From: Deltaproteobacteria bacterium | Lineage (GTDB): Bacteria; Desulfobacterota; Desulfarculia; Adiutricales; Adiutricaceae | Reading direction: 5' to 3' | Assembly (NCBI GenBank): GCA_031265205.1 | Contig: JAISCZ010000046.1 | Span: forward strand, 1-44,846 | DNA length: 44,846 bases | Shown here: piece by piece, positions 8,984 through 16,504 of the stretch | Position numbering within the stretch: position 1 is the first letter of the stretch | Layout of the letters: every line of letters starts with the position of its first letter | Notes under the pieces: generated by a model | Database searches by the model: none | Told to the model about the DNA's origin: nothing | What the model saw: only the letters and a program-made list of their open reading frames with translations | Translations under genes and position numbers: made by a program

Positions 8984-9494
8984 CCGCGGAAGCGGTGAGC
9001 GTCGCGACTCTTTCCATGATAATACTTGTCGATTCCTCCCGCGAGCGCTTTATGAGCCGTAACTTTACAAGACTTTCGCAGTTTGAGGCGAGAGATGGCG
9101 ACAGCTCGCGTCGTGTCAGGTTTATGTCCAATTTTATTGTGGCGCGGGCTATAATGGGCCTCGCGGGGAGGCGCGAGTAATTTTCGCGTCAAATAATTTG
9201 GCGGGAAGAGGATCTCGAAAGCGCCGACAAGGCGAGTCAGGATTGAACGGGGAGCTTGGAGGCGGCGCGGCGAGAGTTGTTCGCGCGACGGAATATCTTT
9301 CGCGCGAAGGCGCGTTTTGGGTAAAAACAAATGGCGCCGCGTCTTCGCTTTTATGGCCCTTCCCTTAAGTTAATTTCGAATGGAGGGGTATTTAAAAAAA
9401 TTTCGCGCGCGTCAGCGCGTTTGGCGCGACGGTCTACCGCGAACCCGCGGCGAGCGAACCGCGAACGGACGGAGGCGGGCGATGGTCCCCCGGC
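8984..9494. other. Gene-free stretch downstream of mutM
   Basis: No gene, RNA or repeat recognised; the long open frames here are GC-driven shadows. Confidence 0.35.
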
Positions 9495-10361
9495 TTATTT
9501 TTGGCAGCGGGGACAAAAAACGGTGGATCTTCCCCCGATGGCCTGTTGGGCTAAGGTCGCGCGGCAAACGGGGCAAGGGGCGCCTTTCTGGCGGTAGACA
9601 AGGTGGCGTTCCTGATATGAGCCGGGCCCGAAAGGGGCGCTATAGTTGGAAACCGTCGATCCGCGCAATTGGATAGCTTCCGTTAAAATAGCGCGGGTTT
9701 TCTCCAAAATACGCGAGGCTTCCCTTATATTTATTGAGGAAGCGGGCCGCGCGGGCGCGATTTTAGCGGCGAAAAGGGCCTCGGCGGCGTAGATATTGCC
9801 GATTCCGGAAATGAGACTCTGATCCATGATGACGGTTTTGACCGCTCTTTGGGTATGGGCCAGGGCGGCGGCGAATCGCTCCGGGTCAATTTCAAAGGGA
9901 TCTGGACCAAGATTTAACTTGGCGAGGGTCGCCGCGAACTCTCCCGGGGCGACCATCAATAGCCTCCCGAACTTGCGCGCGTCGCGGTAAAAAAGCGCGT
10001 CTTCCCCCTGGGGCCCCGCCGCGCTGGCTAAATTGAAGACCGCGTGGACATGGGGGGGATAGGCGGTCGTCGCGGCCGTCGCCGCGGCCGCGCTTGAAGC
10101 GGAGCGCCCGCTCTGGCCTAAGAGAAATTGTCCCGTCATCCGCAGGGAGACCAAAAGGTGGCAGTCGCCGGCGAGGCGAAAGTGGATCATTTTGCCGAGC
10201 CTTTTGACCTCTAAAATCTCGCGGCCCCGGCAAAGCTCCAGGAAAGGCTCCGGGTTTTGGACAATAGGGCGGTAGAGAATCCGCGCGTCCGCTATCGTCA
10301 CTCCTTGGAGCGCGGAATTGAGGTCGGAGGCGATGGTTTGGGCTTCGGGCAACTCAGGCAT
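9495..10361 (-). CDS. mutM: Formamidopyrimidine-DNA glycosylase
   Basis: Removes 8-oxoguanine and formamidopyrimidines from DNA and nicks the abasic site. The 288 residues start MPELPE, which gives the catalytic Pro2 and Glu3; family members continue VET where this one has AQT. LGKMIHF holds the beta-delta-elimination lysine. The helix-two-turn-helix segment DQSLISGIGNIYAAEALF and the C-terminal zinc finger (CPVC and CPRC four-cysteine set) are all present. A short Ala/Thr-rich insert (SSAAAATAATTA) sits in the middle of the N-terminal domain. The start codon overlaps the end of the cobD-type gene by 8 bases and has no ribosome binding site of its own, so it is probably translationally coupled to it. 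Expected to be functional. Confidence 0.95.
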   Translation of the reverse strand: MPELPEAQTIASDLNSALQGVTIADARILYRPIVQNPEPFLELCRGREILEVKRLGKMIHFRLAGDCHLLVSLRMTGQFLLGQSGRSASSAAAATAATTAYPPHVHAVFNLASAAGPQGEDALFYRDARKFGRLLMVAPGEFAATLAKLNLGPDPFEIDPERFAAALAHTQRAVKTVIMDQSLISGIGNIYAAEALFAAKIAPARPASSINIREASRILEKTRAILTEAIQLRGSTVSNYSAPFGPGSYQERHLVYRQKGAPCPVCRATLAQQAIGGRSTVFCPRCQK

Positions 10362-11415
10362 AAAAAAAGGACGCGGCGTCTTTCAGGCGCGCGATTTCGG
10401 CCTCGGGCCTTACCGCGAATCGAAGGTAGCTCCCTCCCACCCCCTTAAAATTGGCGCAGTCGCGGACCAATATCCCTTCGGAGAAAAGATAGGCGAGGAA
10501 TTCGTCTTTCCTCGCCCAAATCTTGGTTAGAACAAAGTTCGCGTCCGAAGGGATGGGAGTCGAGAAAGAGGCGAGGACTTTCAGCAAAAGCGAGCGCAAA
10601 GTCTGGGTAATGAGGGGGGTCTTTAAAACGTATTTGGCCTGGGGGAGGGAGAAGAGCCCCGCTTCAAGCGCCATAAAGTTGATGGGCCAGGGCTCGGAAA
10701 GGTTTTTGAGCTTAAGCGCCAGGTCCGGGTGGGCGGCGAGGTAGGCGAGCCTTAAGCCGGGGATGGCGAAAATTTTGGTAAGGGATCTGAGAATTACGAG
10801 GCGCGGGTATTTTAAAACGAGTTCCTGGATGGATTCCCGGAAGGTAAAATTAATAAAGGCCTCGTCGATAACCAGATAGACTCCTTCCGCGAGGCTTAAA
10901 TCCAAGAGGGCCTCGATGGTTGGGACGGGGACCAGTCGTCCCGTAGGGTTGGCGGGATTGGCCAGGAAGAGGAGATCGGGCTTGAGGCGGGAGACCTCTT
11001 CCACCGTCTTAGGGCCAACGAGGAAGCCATCTTCCTCCGAGGCGAGGGCGTAGGCGGGGGTTTTTCCCGCGGCGGATAGGGATTCTTCGTATTCCGCGAA
11101 GGCGGGCCCTATAATAACGGGCCTTTGGGGGTCCAAGAGGCGCGTGAGGGCTCTGATCTGCGGGGTGGAGCCGGCCCCGGGGAGAATACATTTCGCGGGG
11201 AGCGAGGTGAGCGCGGAGATCTTGTCGACCAAGGCGCGCGCGTCGACTTCCGGGTAATGGATGGTGGCCGGAAAGGTCGCGAAAAGGTGTTTCCGCAACC
11301 CTTGGGGCTGGCCGAGGGGATTGATGTTGGCGGAAAAATCGATGATTTCGGTCCAGGGAATCCCTAAGGAATTCGCGGCGGTAAAAACTAAGCCGCCGTG
11401 TTGGTGCTTGGACAA
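10354..11415 (-). CDS. cobD: Threonine-phosphate decarboxylase-type PLP aminotransferase (cobalamin pathway)
   Basis: Makes (R)-1-amino-2-propanol phosphate, the linker of cobalamin's lower ligand, from threonine phosphate; it belongs to fold-type I, HisC-like. Seen: HGG near the N-terminus, IDFSANINPLG (typical of CobD rather than HisC), FLANPANPTGRL, YLVIDEAFINF, and the PLP-lysine segment RSLTKIFAIPGLRLAY, ending with an Arg-containing substrate motif (YLRFAVR). Length 353 residues is normal. The start is a TTG at 11415 with GGAGG six bases upstream. It lies between cbiB (same strand, about 180 bases upstream) and mutM (overlapping), and cbiB uses its product, so the two are likely one unit. 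It could be misassigned histidinol-phosphate aminotransferase, but the context argues otherwise. Confidence 0.88.
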   Translation of the reverse strand: MSKHQHGGLVFTAANSLGIPWTEIIDFSANINPLGQPQGLRKHLFATFPATIHYPEVDARALVDKISALTSLPAKCILPGAGSTPQIRALTRLLDPQRPVIIGPAFAEYEESLSAAGKTPAYALASEEDGFLVGPKTVEEVSRLKPDLLFLANPANPTGRLVPVPTIEALLDLSLAEGVYLVIDEAFINFTFRESIQELVLKYPRLVILRSLTKIFAIPGLRLAYLAAHPDLALKLKNLSEPWPINFMALEAGLFSLPQAKYVLKTPLITQTLRSLLLKVLASFSTPIPSDANFVLTKIWARKDEFLAYLFSEGILVRDCANFKGVGGSYLRFAVRPEAEIARLKDAASFFYA

Positions 11416-11592
11416 AGGGAGCCTCCCCGGGAAGCGCGCGGGCGCCTCTTCCCCGAGCCTTTAAGGCCATGGGAAGAGAGAAAAGCCAAAGGCGGGGCCA
11501 GAGGCGAAAGAGAGCCGATCCTAAAGAAGGAAGCCTTGGGAAAGAGAAAAAAGAGCGAATGGGAAAGGGGGGAAAACTCCCCCAGGGCGAAA

Positions 11593-12624
11593 CTAAAAGA
11601 GGGGCGAAAAATCGCCGGCCCAGCCTAAAAGGTAACCTAAGAGGCTATAGAGAAGAGTCTGGCAGAGGAAGACCTGGATCAGGGCCAGAAAGACGCCGAT
11701 CCGGATAATTTTCTCCGCGTCGCGAACGTCGTCCGCGGTGGCCTCGCGGCCCCCGGCGCCAAGGACGGGTTTGACGATCTCTTTCCCGCCGTAAGTGGAG
11801 GCGCCCCCCAAATAAACGCCCAAGGCCCCGGCCATGGTGGCCTCGGTCTGGGCGGAATTGGGGCTGGCGTGGAAAGAGCCCTCCGCGCGCCACCGGGTAA
11901 AGGCCTCGCGGGCGTTTTTGCGCGAGAGAAAGCTCGCGGCGATGAGATACAAGGCGGCCAGCCGGGCGGGGATATAGTTTAAAACGTCGTCGGCGTAGGC
12001 GGAAAATCTTCCGAAATAAAGGTATTTGTCGTTTTTATAGCCCACCATGCTGTCCAGGGTGTTGGTGGCTTTATAGAGCCAGGCGCCGACGGGCCCAAAG
12101 AGCGATAGATACAGAAAGGGGGCTATCAGCCCGTCGGAAAAATTTTCGGCCAGGGTCTCGATTTCCGCGCGGCGAATCTGGGCGGCGGTAAGGTCGCGCG
12201 TGTCCCGACCCACGATCCACGAGAGGGCCTGACGCGCGCCCCCCAGATCCTCTTTGGCCAAAAAGGATTCTACCCTCTTGGCGTGGCGCGCGAGGTCTTT
12301 CAGGCAAATGGAGGTAAAAATGAGGTACAGGGCGATGACGAGCCAGGCGTAAAAGAAGTAATGGCTCGCGAGGCGTAGCGCGGCCCAGGTCGTAAAAGCG
12401 GTAAGGCCGACCACGGCGAGGTAAAGCCCGGCTCCCGCGGCGATAAGGGCCCGCGGGGTGGCGCCCCCTTCTTCCCCCGGGGAAAAAAAGCGCGCGATGG
12501 CGCGCGCGGGTTTTTCGAGGGTCCAGATGAGCTTGCCGATGACGCGCACGGGGTGGGGCCAGGATTGGGGATCGCCCAGGAGCGAGTCAAGGAGAAAAGC
12601 CAGAAAGGTAAAAAGTGGGGCCAT
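11593..12624 (-). CDS. cbiB: Adenosylcobinamide-phosphate synthase, membrane protein
   Basis: Joins aminopropanol (phosphate) to adenosylcobyric acid in the membrane. Starting at the ATG at 12622-12624 (MAPLFTFLAFLLDSLLGDP) gives 343 residues, near the family norm of 310-330. Family motifs: DPQSWPHPVRVIGKLI, GRDTRDLTAAQIRRAEIETLAENFSDG in two adjoining pieces, MVGYKNDKYLYFGRFSAYADDVLNY in pieces, and MAGALGVYLGGASTYGG. Four to five hydrophobic segments are visible. The frame is open 140 codons further upstream, but that part is proline/arginine noise over the GC-rich leader. No good ribosome binding site precedes the ATG. The leader carries a terminator-like hairpin (12743-12779). Confidence 0.9.
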   Translation of the reverse strand: MAPLFTFLAFLLDSLLGDPQSWPHPVRVIGKLIWTLEKPARAIARFFSPGEEGGATPRALIAAGAGLYLAVVGLTAFTTWAALRLASHYFFYAWLVIALYLIFTSICLKDLARHAKRVESFLAKEDLGGARQALSWIVGRDTRDLTAAQIRRAEIETLAENFSDGLIAPFLYLSLFGPVGAWLYKATNTLDSMVGYKNDKYLYFGRFSAYADDVLNYIPARLAALYLIAASFLSRKNAREAFTRWRAEGSFHASPNSAQTEATMAGALGVYLGGASTYGGKEIVKPVLGAGGREATADDVRDAEKIIRIGVFLALIQVFLCQTLLYSLLGYLLGWAGDFSPLF

Positions 12625-12742
12625 GGGAAAAAAGGCTCGCGCCGCGCGAAAAAATGCCGCCCCGCCCCTAAAGGCGTCGCGCGAGGGAGGCGGGGGCCTT
12701 GCCCTCAAGCGAACATTTTCTTTGGAGGGGAGAAGGGCGGGG

Positions 12743-12779
12743 AAAAACCCCCACGGGGAAAAGGGATTCCCCTGGGGGT
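12743..12779 (-). terminator. Terminator-like hairpin in the cbiB leader (candidate attenuator)
   Basis: Read on the minus strand, ACCCCCAGGGGAA pairs with TTTCCCCGTGGGGGT (about 13 bp with one bulged G) and is followed directly by TTTTT. This is the shape of a Rho-independent terminator lying about 120 bases before the cbiB start. Such a leader terminator would fit attenuation, for example by a cobalamin riboswitch, but I could not recognise the riboswitch core. Confidence 0.5.
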
Positions 12780-12791
12780 CGCGGCAAAACC

Positions 12792-12821
12792 TATATAGCA
12801 CGGCGAGGCCGCTTTTTTCAA
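12792..12821 (-). promoter_or_regulatory. Possible sigma-70 promoter upstream of cbiB
   Basis: TTGAAA (12821-12816) and TATATA (12797-12792) on the minus strand with an 18-base spacer. A transcript from here would run almost at once into the hairpin at 12779-12743, so its relevance is doubtful. Confidence 0.35.
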
Positions 12822-13008
12822 GGGACTTTCGGGGACTTGGCCACGCGCCTTTGGGGGCGCGCGGGCGGGCGCGAGGCTCCTCGCGAGGGCTCTCGCCCCA
12901 CCTTGGCGGGGCGGTGGGGAAAGGCGGTGGGAAGTGGCGCGTCTTGGGCTTTCCGCCGCTTTCGCTTCGCGGGCTATTTCTAGGGGTTTTCCCTTTTCCG
13001 GAGGACGT

Positions 13009-13037
13009 TTGACAGGGGCGCGGCCTTTGGGTAAAAA
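13009..13037 (+). promoter_or_regulatory. Promoter of the DUF4198 gene
   Basis: TTGACA (13009-13014), 17 bases, TAAAAA (13032-13037). It lies about 110 bases upstream of the DUF4198 start, in the divergent gap with cbiB. Confidence 0.5.
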
Positions 13038-13150
13038 GATACAATATATTATCGCGGAATCGCCGCCCTGGGCGTCGCTCCGGCTCGCTCCAACCGCGCG
13101 CGGCCGGCGCCGAAGGGAGGCCGCGTAAAATTTCTTGGAGGCGTTATCCG

Positions 13151-13927
13151 ATGCTTAAGGCTTTAATTTTTGGCGCGCTTTTCTTTTTCGTCCTTTCTCC
13201 CCCACTCTGGGCCCACGATTTTTGGGCGGGGGAATCGAAAGCGGAAGATTCGGGGTCCCGGGGCTTCTATTTCGGTTATGGCCATACTTTTCCCCAAGGG
13301 GACGCGATAGACGGCGCCAAATACGCCGAGCGTTTTCTCCCGGTCAGGCTCATTGGGGAGAAGGGGGAAATAGCCCTGACCCAGGGAACGGAACCCCGGC
13401 TTTTTATGGCCCCCGGGCCCCTGGAGCCCGGGACCTATATTGAGGTTGTCGCCAATCGCGACGCCTTCTGGAGCCAAGGCCCCGACGGCGCGGTCAGGCG
13501 GAACAAAAAAGAGGCCCCGGGGGTTACGGGCTGCCATTTTGGGTCCCACTCCGGCAAAAGGATCATAAAGGTTGGGGAAGGGGAAAGCGGCTCTTTTTAC
13601 GCGACGGCGGTGGGCCTTAAGCTTGAGATGGTTCCCCAAAAGGATCCTTCCGCCCTAAAAGTGGGCGAGCCTTTCCCCGTTTTGGTCCTTTTTGACGGAA
13701 AACCCTTGCCCCGCGCGGAGGTCCGGGCTTTCTTCGCGGGCTTTACGCCTCGCAATAGCGCCTTGGCTTTTCTGGCTCGGACGGACAGAGAGGGGATCGT
13801 CAATATTATTCCCCTGGCCCCGGGGGAATGGCTGGCCAAGACTAAAAACGCGGGGGCCTACGAGGATCCAAGCGTTTGCGACGAGTGGAGCTACGGAACG
13901 TCTTTGTCTTTTTGGGTCAACGAATAA
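13151..13927 (+). CDS. DUF4198 periplasmic protein, cobalt/nickel-uptake associated
   Basis: Family DUF4198 proteins are exported and commonly sit beside energy-coupling-factor cobalt or nickel transporters; a periplasmic metal-handling role is assumed but not established for this protein. An N-terminal signal peptide is clear (hydrophobic core FGALFFFVLS, cleavage after LWA), and the mature part begins AHDFWAGE, the typical His-Asp-x-Trp start. Beta-rich segments follow (FGYGHTFPQGD, YIEVVANRDAFW, GEPFPVLVLFDGKPLPRAEV, TDREGIVNIIPLAPGEWLAKT). GGAGG lies 9 bases before the ATG. It precedes cbiQ and cbiO on the same strand, though 1 kb of non-coding DNA intervenes where cbiM would be expected. 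Confidence 0.85.
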   Translation: MLKALIFGALFFFVLSPPLWAHDFWAGESKAEDSGSRGFYFGYGHTFPQGDAIDGAKYAERFLPVRLIGEKGEIALTQGTEPRLFMAPGPLEPGTYIEVVANRDAFWSQGPDGAVRRNKKEAPGVTGCHFGSHSGKRIIKVGEGESGSFYATAVGLKLEMVPQKDPSALKVGEPFPVLVLFDGKPLPRAEVRAFFAGFTPRNSALAFLARTDREGIVNIIPLAPGEWLAKTKNAGAYEDPSVCDEWSYGTSLSFWVNE

Positions 13928-14922
13928 AGGGCTTAAAGAGAAGGAGACATGAGGGGAGAAGGCGCGCTGGGGCGACCGCGGCCCTTAAGGGGGAGCTTGA
14001 AGCCTCTGGGGCGGCTGGGTCCCAAGGCTCCGCCGTCGCGCCGCTCGCGTGGCGCGCGCTTCCGCTCGCCTTGAAAAGCGAGGAAGCGGGTAAGCGGCGA
14101 TAAGCGGATAGCCAGATAGCTAGATGAGTTAAAGCTTGCCGATAGACCCCAAAGGAGAAAAACTTAACTTCGGGTAGGTTTACTCTCCAATAGAATCGTT
14201 TTTGCCTCCAGACTCATTTTTGGGGGGTCATCCGAGCTTAAAACGCCAATAAAGCCCAGATCCACGTCGCGGCCTTTAAAAAATGTCCGGTTACGAGGCG
14301 ATATTAACAATATTAAAATGTCCTCTGGCGAAATCTAAATGTCCGCCCGCGGCCTGGGCCCGGCGCGTCGCGGGGTTGGGCGGGTTGAGCTTTGTGGTCG
14401 GCGCCGTCCGCTCCTAGAGCCTGGTCGCGAGTTTGGGGAGCGCGCTTTGGAGACGACGAGGCCCAGGCCTTACTCGCGAGGGTCTCGCCGCTCCCCTTCC
14501 CTCCGGGTTAAGCTCGAGAGCCCGCGAATTTCCCTCCCCCCCGCGCTCCTCCTTCGCCGCGCGGAGGGAGAATATTGGAGGTCTTCGGGGCGATAATCGC
14601 TTTGCCAATAGAAGCGCGGCGAGCTTCGGGGGGAAGGCGCGCGCCGTCGCGCTTGAGGCCCGCGGCGGGAGCGGGAAAGGCCAGGGGGCGGCTTAAGGCG
14701 ACGCGGCGGCGGGGCTTCAAGTTGGCGTCGGGGCCAGGCGCTAACGCGGCAAGGCGAGAAGGCGATAAGCCATAAGGCGGCAAGGCGGCCCGCGGCCGCG
14801 GCGATATGGGCATTTCCGGAAATTTTAGGTAAGATAGCCGAGCTGTATCCCCCCAAGAGGGCGCCGCGAAAACTCCGCCCCCCGGGAGGCCCTCCTCAGG
14901 CGGAGGCGCGCTTCCCCAAGGC
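13928..14922. other. 1-kb gene-free gap where cbiM is expected
   Basis: No open frame with transporter character and no MHIPDGFL-type CbiM start was found in any frame. It contains three AAATGTCC direct repeats (14281-14344) and simple GC-rich degenerate repeats near 14040-14110 and 14740-14800. It may mark an insertion followed by deletion. Confidence 0.5.
14281..14344. repeat. Three short direct repeats resembling IS21-family ends
   Basis: AAATGTCC occurs at 14281-14288, 14316-14323 and 14337-14344. On the minus strand each reads GGACATTT. IS21-type elements carry several such short repeats at their ends, so this may be a leftover terminus. No istA or istB remnant was found. Confidence 0.4.
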
Positions 14923-15039
14923 TTGAAAACGCGCCGGGGCGCGGATTTTTGGGCTCTAAAGAAAGGCGACGCGCGGGCTAGAGGCGAACGCCGGGGGGAG
15001 AAACTTTATTTCCGCGCCACGCGCGCGAGGAAGGCTTTT

Positions 15040-15798
15040 TTGGGCGAGCTGGTCAAAAAGAATCCACCTACCCCTCTTTCCGCTCTGGACAGCCGGATCA
15101 AACTCCTGTTCATGGCGGGGTGGTCCGTTCTGTTGGCCGTTCAGAATAACCAGGCCGCCGCCTACTGGGGCCTAGGGGGCTCCGCGCTCATCGCGGCGCT
15201 CGCCGGGCAAATTTTCCGCCTGGCCTTTTGGCGCAAAATTTTTTTGGTCAACGTTTTTCTCCTTTTTATCTGGCTGGCGATTCCTTTTTCTTTCAGCGTC
15301 CCCGGAGAGACCCTGTGGGTCGCGGGAGGAGTCGCGGTGACAAGGGAGGGAGTCTCCCTCGCTCTCCTTTTAAGCGTAAAGGCCCTTTCCATCACCATGG
15401 GCGCCCTCGCGCTCGCCGCGGCGAGCGACGTCCTGGAACTCTTGGGAGGGGCCCGGGCCCTGGGGGTACCGGAAAAGGTCGTCTCCCTTATGCTCCTCAT
15501 GACGCGCTACGTCGCGGTGGTGGGACATGAGTTCGGGCGCCTCCGGGACGCCATGCGGATCCGGGGTTTTCGGGCGCGCTTTTCCCTCCACTCCTTAAGG
15601 AGCCTCGCCAACCTTTGCGGCGCGCTCCTGGTGCGGGGTTTCGAGAGGGCGGAAAGGGTTTACGCGGCCATGCTTTGCCGGGGTTACAAAGGCAAATTCT
15701 ATTTCGCTAAATCCTCGCGCCTGACGCGCGCGGACCTTCTTTTCGCCGTTCTGGCGCTCCTTTTGGGCGCGCGGGTGCTTTTCGCCAATGCGAGCTGA
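15040..15798 (+). CDS. cbiQ: Cobalt ECF transporter transmembrane (T) component
   Basis: EcfT/CbiQ scaffold that couples the ATPase to the substrate-binding component for cobalt import. I chose the TTG at 15040 because GAGGAAGG ends five bases before it; this gives 252 residues, the usual size. A further TTG at 14923 would add 39 basic residues without family similarity. The protein starts near SALDSRIKLLF, has about five hydrophobic segments, the LMTRYVAVVGHEFGRLRDAMRIRGF region, and the coupling motifs RAERVYAAMLCRGYKG with an Ala-Arg-Gly-type signature that contacts the ATPase. It overlaps cbiO by 11 bases. With cbiM absent nearby, its substrate partner must be encoded elsewhere or lost. 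Confidence 0.9.
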   Translation: MGELVKKNPPTPLSALDSRIKLLFMAGWSVLLAVQNNQAAAYWGLGGSALIAALAGQIFRLAFWRKIFLVNVFLLFIWLAIPFSFSVPGETLWVAGGVAVTREGVSLALLLSVKALSITMGALALAAASDVLELLGGARALGVPEKVVSLMLLMTRYVAVVGHEFGRLRDAMRIRGFRARFSLHSLRSLANLCGALLVRGFERAERVYAAMLCRGYKGKFYFAKSSRLTRADLLFAVLALLLGARVLFANAS

Positions 15799-16471
15799 GC
15801 CCTTATTCGAGCTTAAGGAGATCGCCTTCGGGTACCGGGAGCGGCCGCCCATTCTCAAGGGCGCCTCCCTGGCCTTATACCCGGGCGAGAGGCTGGCCCT
15901 CACGGGGCGCAACGGCTGCGGCAAGACCACCGTTCTTTCAATCGTCATGGGACTCCTGCGGCCGCTCTCCGGGGAGGTTTGGATCTTCGGGCGCAAACGG
16001 GAGAAAGAGAAAGACTTTCGGGAGACGAGGCCTCTTTTGGGCTTTGTCTTCCAGGACGCCAACGATCAGCTCTTCTCCCCCACGGTCTACGACGACATCG
16101 CCTTCGGGCCCCTGAACATGGGCGCCACCCCCAAAGAGGCGGGCCTTATCGTGGGCGAGGTTTTGGAGAGCCTGGGCTTGGAGGGCTTTGGGCCAAGGGT
16201 TACCCACGATCTCTCCGGAGGGGAAAAAAAGCTCGTTTCCCTGGGGACGGCCTTGGCGCTGTCCCCCAGGACCCTCATTTTGGACGAGCCCTCCAACTTT
16301 TTGGACCAGGACGCCCAGGATAGGCTCGTGAGCGTTTTGAACGCCAGAAAGCTCCCGTTATTGATAGTGAGCCACGATTTCGCCTTCCTGCGGACCCTCA
16401 AGTGCCGCTTTTTGACGCTGAGTGAAGGAGTAATTAAAAACCTGGAGGATCCCGAACTCTCTCGGGACTAG
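15788..16471 (+). CDS. cbiO: Cobalt ECF transporter ATP-binding protein
   Basis: ABC ATPase that powers the CbiQ complex. In 227 residues it has an aromatic A-loop (FGYRERP), Walker A GRNGCGKTT, Q-loop FVFQDANDQLF, signature LSGGEKKLV, Walker B LILDEPSNFLD and the switch histidine IVSHDFAF. The segment QDANDQLFSPTVYDDIAFGPLN is characteristic of ECF ATPases. It is somewhat shorter than the usual 250-280 residues because the C-terminal extension is reduced. The start overlaps the 3' end of cbiQ by 11 bases, so the two are co-translated. A hairpin at the gene end and another at 16483-16504 could stop transcription. Confidence 0.93.
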   Translation: MRAEPLFELKEIAFGYRERPPILKGASLALYPGERLALTGRNGCGKTTVLSIVMGLLRPLSGEVWIFGRKREKEKDFRETRPLLGFVFQDANDQLFSPTVYDDIAFGPLNMGATPKEAGLIVGEVLESLGLEGFGPRVTHDLSGGEKKLVSLGTALALSPRTLILDEPSNFLDQDAQDRLVSVLNARKLPLLIVSHDFAFLRTLKCRFLTLSEGVIKNLEDPELSRD

Positions 16472-16482
16472 AGATAGCGTAG

Positions 16483-16504
16483 CCACTTTTAAAAATGTGG
16501 TTTT
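16483..16504 (+). terminator. Possible terminator after cbiO
   Basis: CCAC and part of a T-run pair with the A-run and GTGG (one mismatch), followed by TTTT. The stem is weak. A stronger stem, TCCCGA (16450-16455) with TCGGGA (16462-16467), lies inside the last codons of cbiO. Confidence 0.3.

Noticed and set aside
12625..13044. N-terminal extension of the cbiB frame by 140 codons
   Set aside because: It is Pro/Arg-rich noise over a GC-rich leader, matches nothing in the family, and would precede the natural membrane N-terminus.
12780..13060. Definite cobalamin riboswitch
   Set aside because: Some words fit, but the conserved core order could not be traced; left as a hypothesis only.
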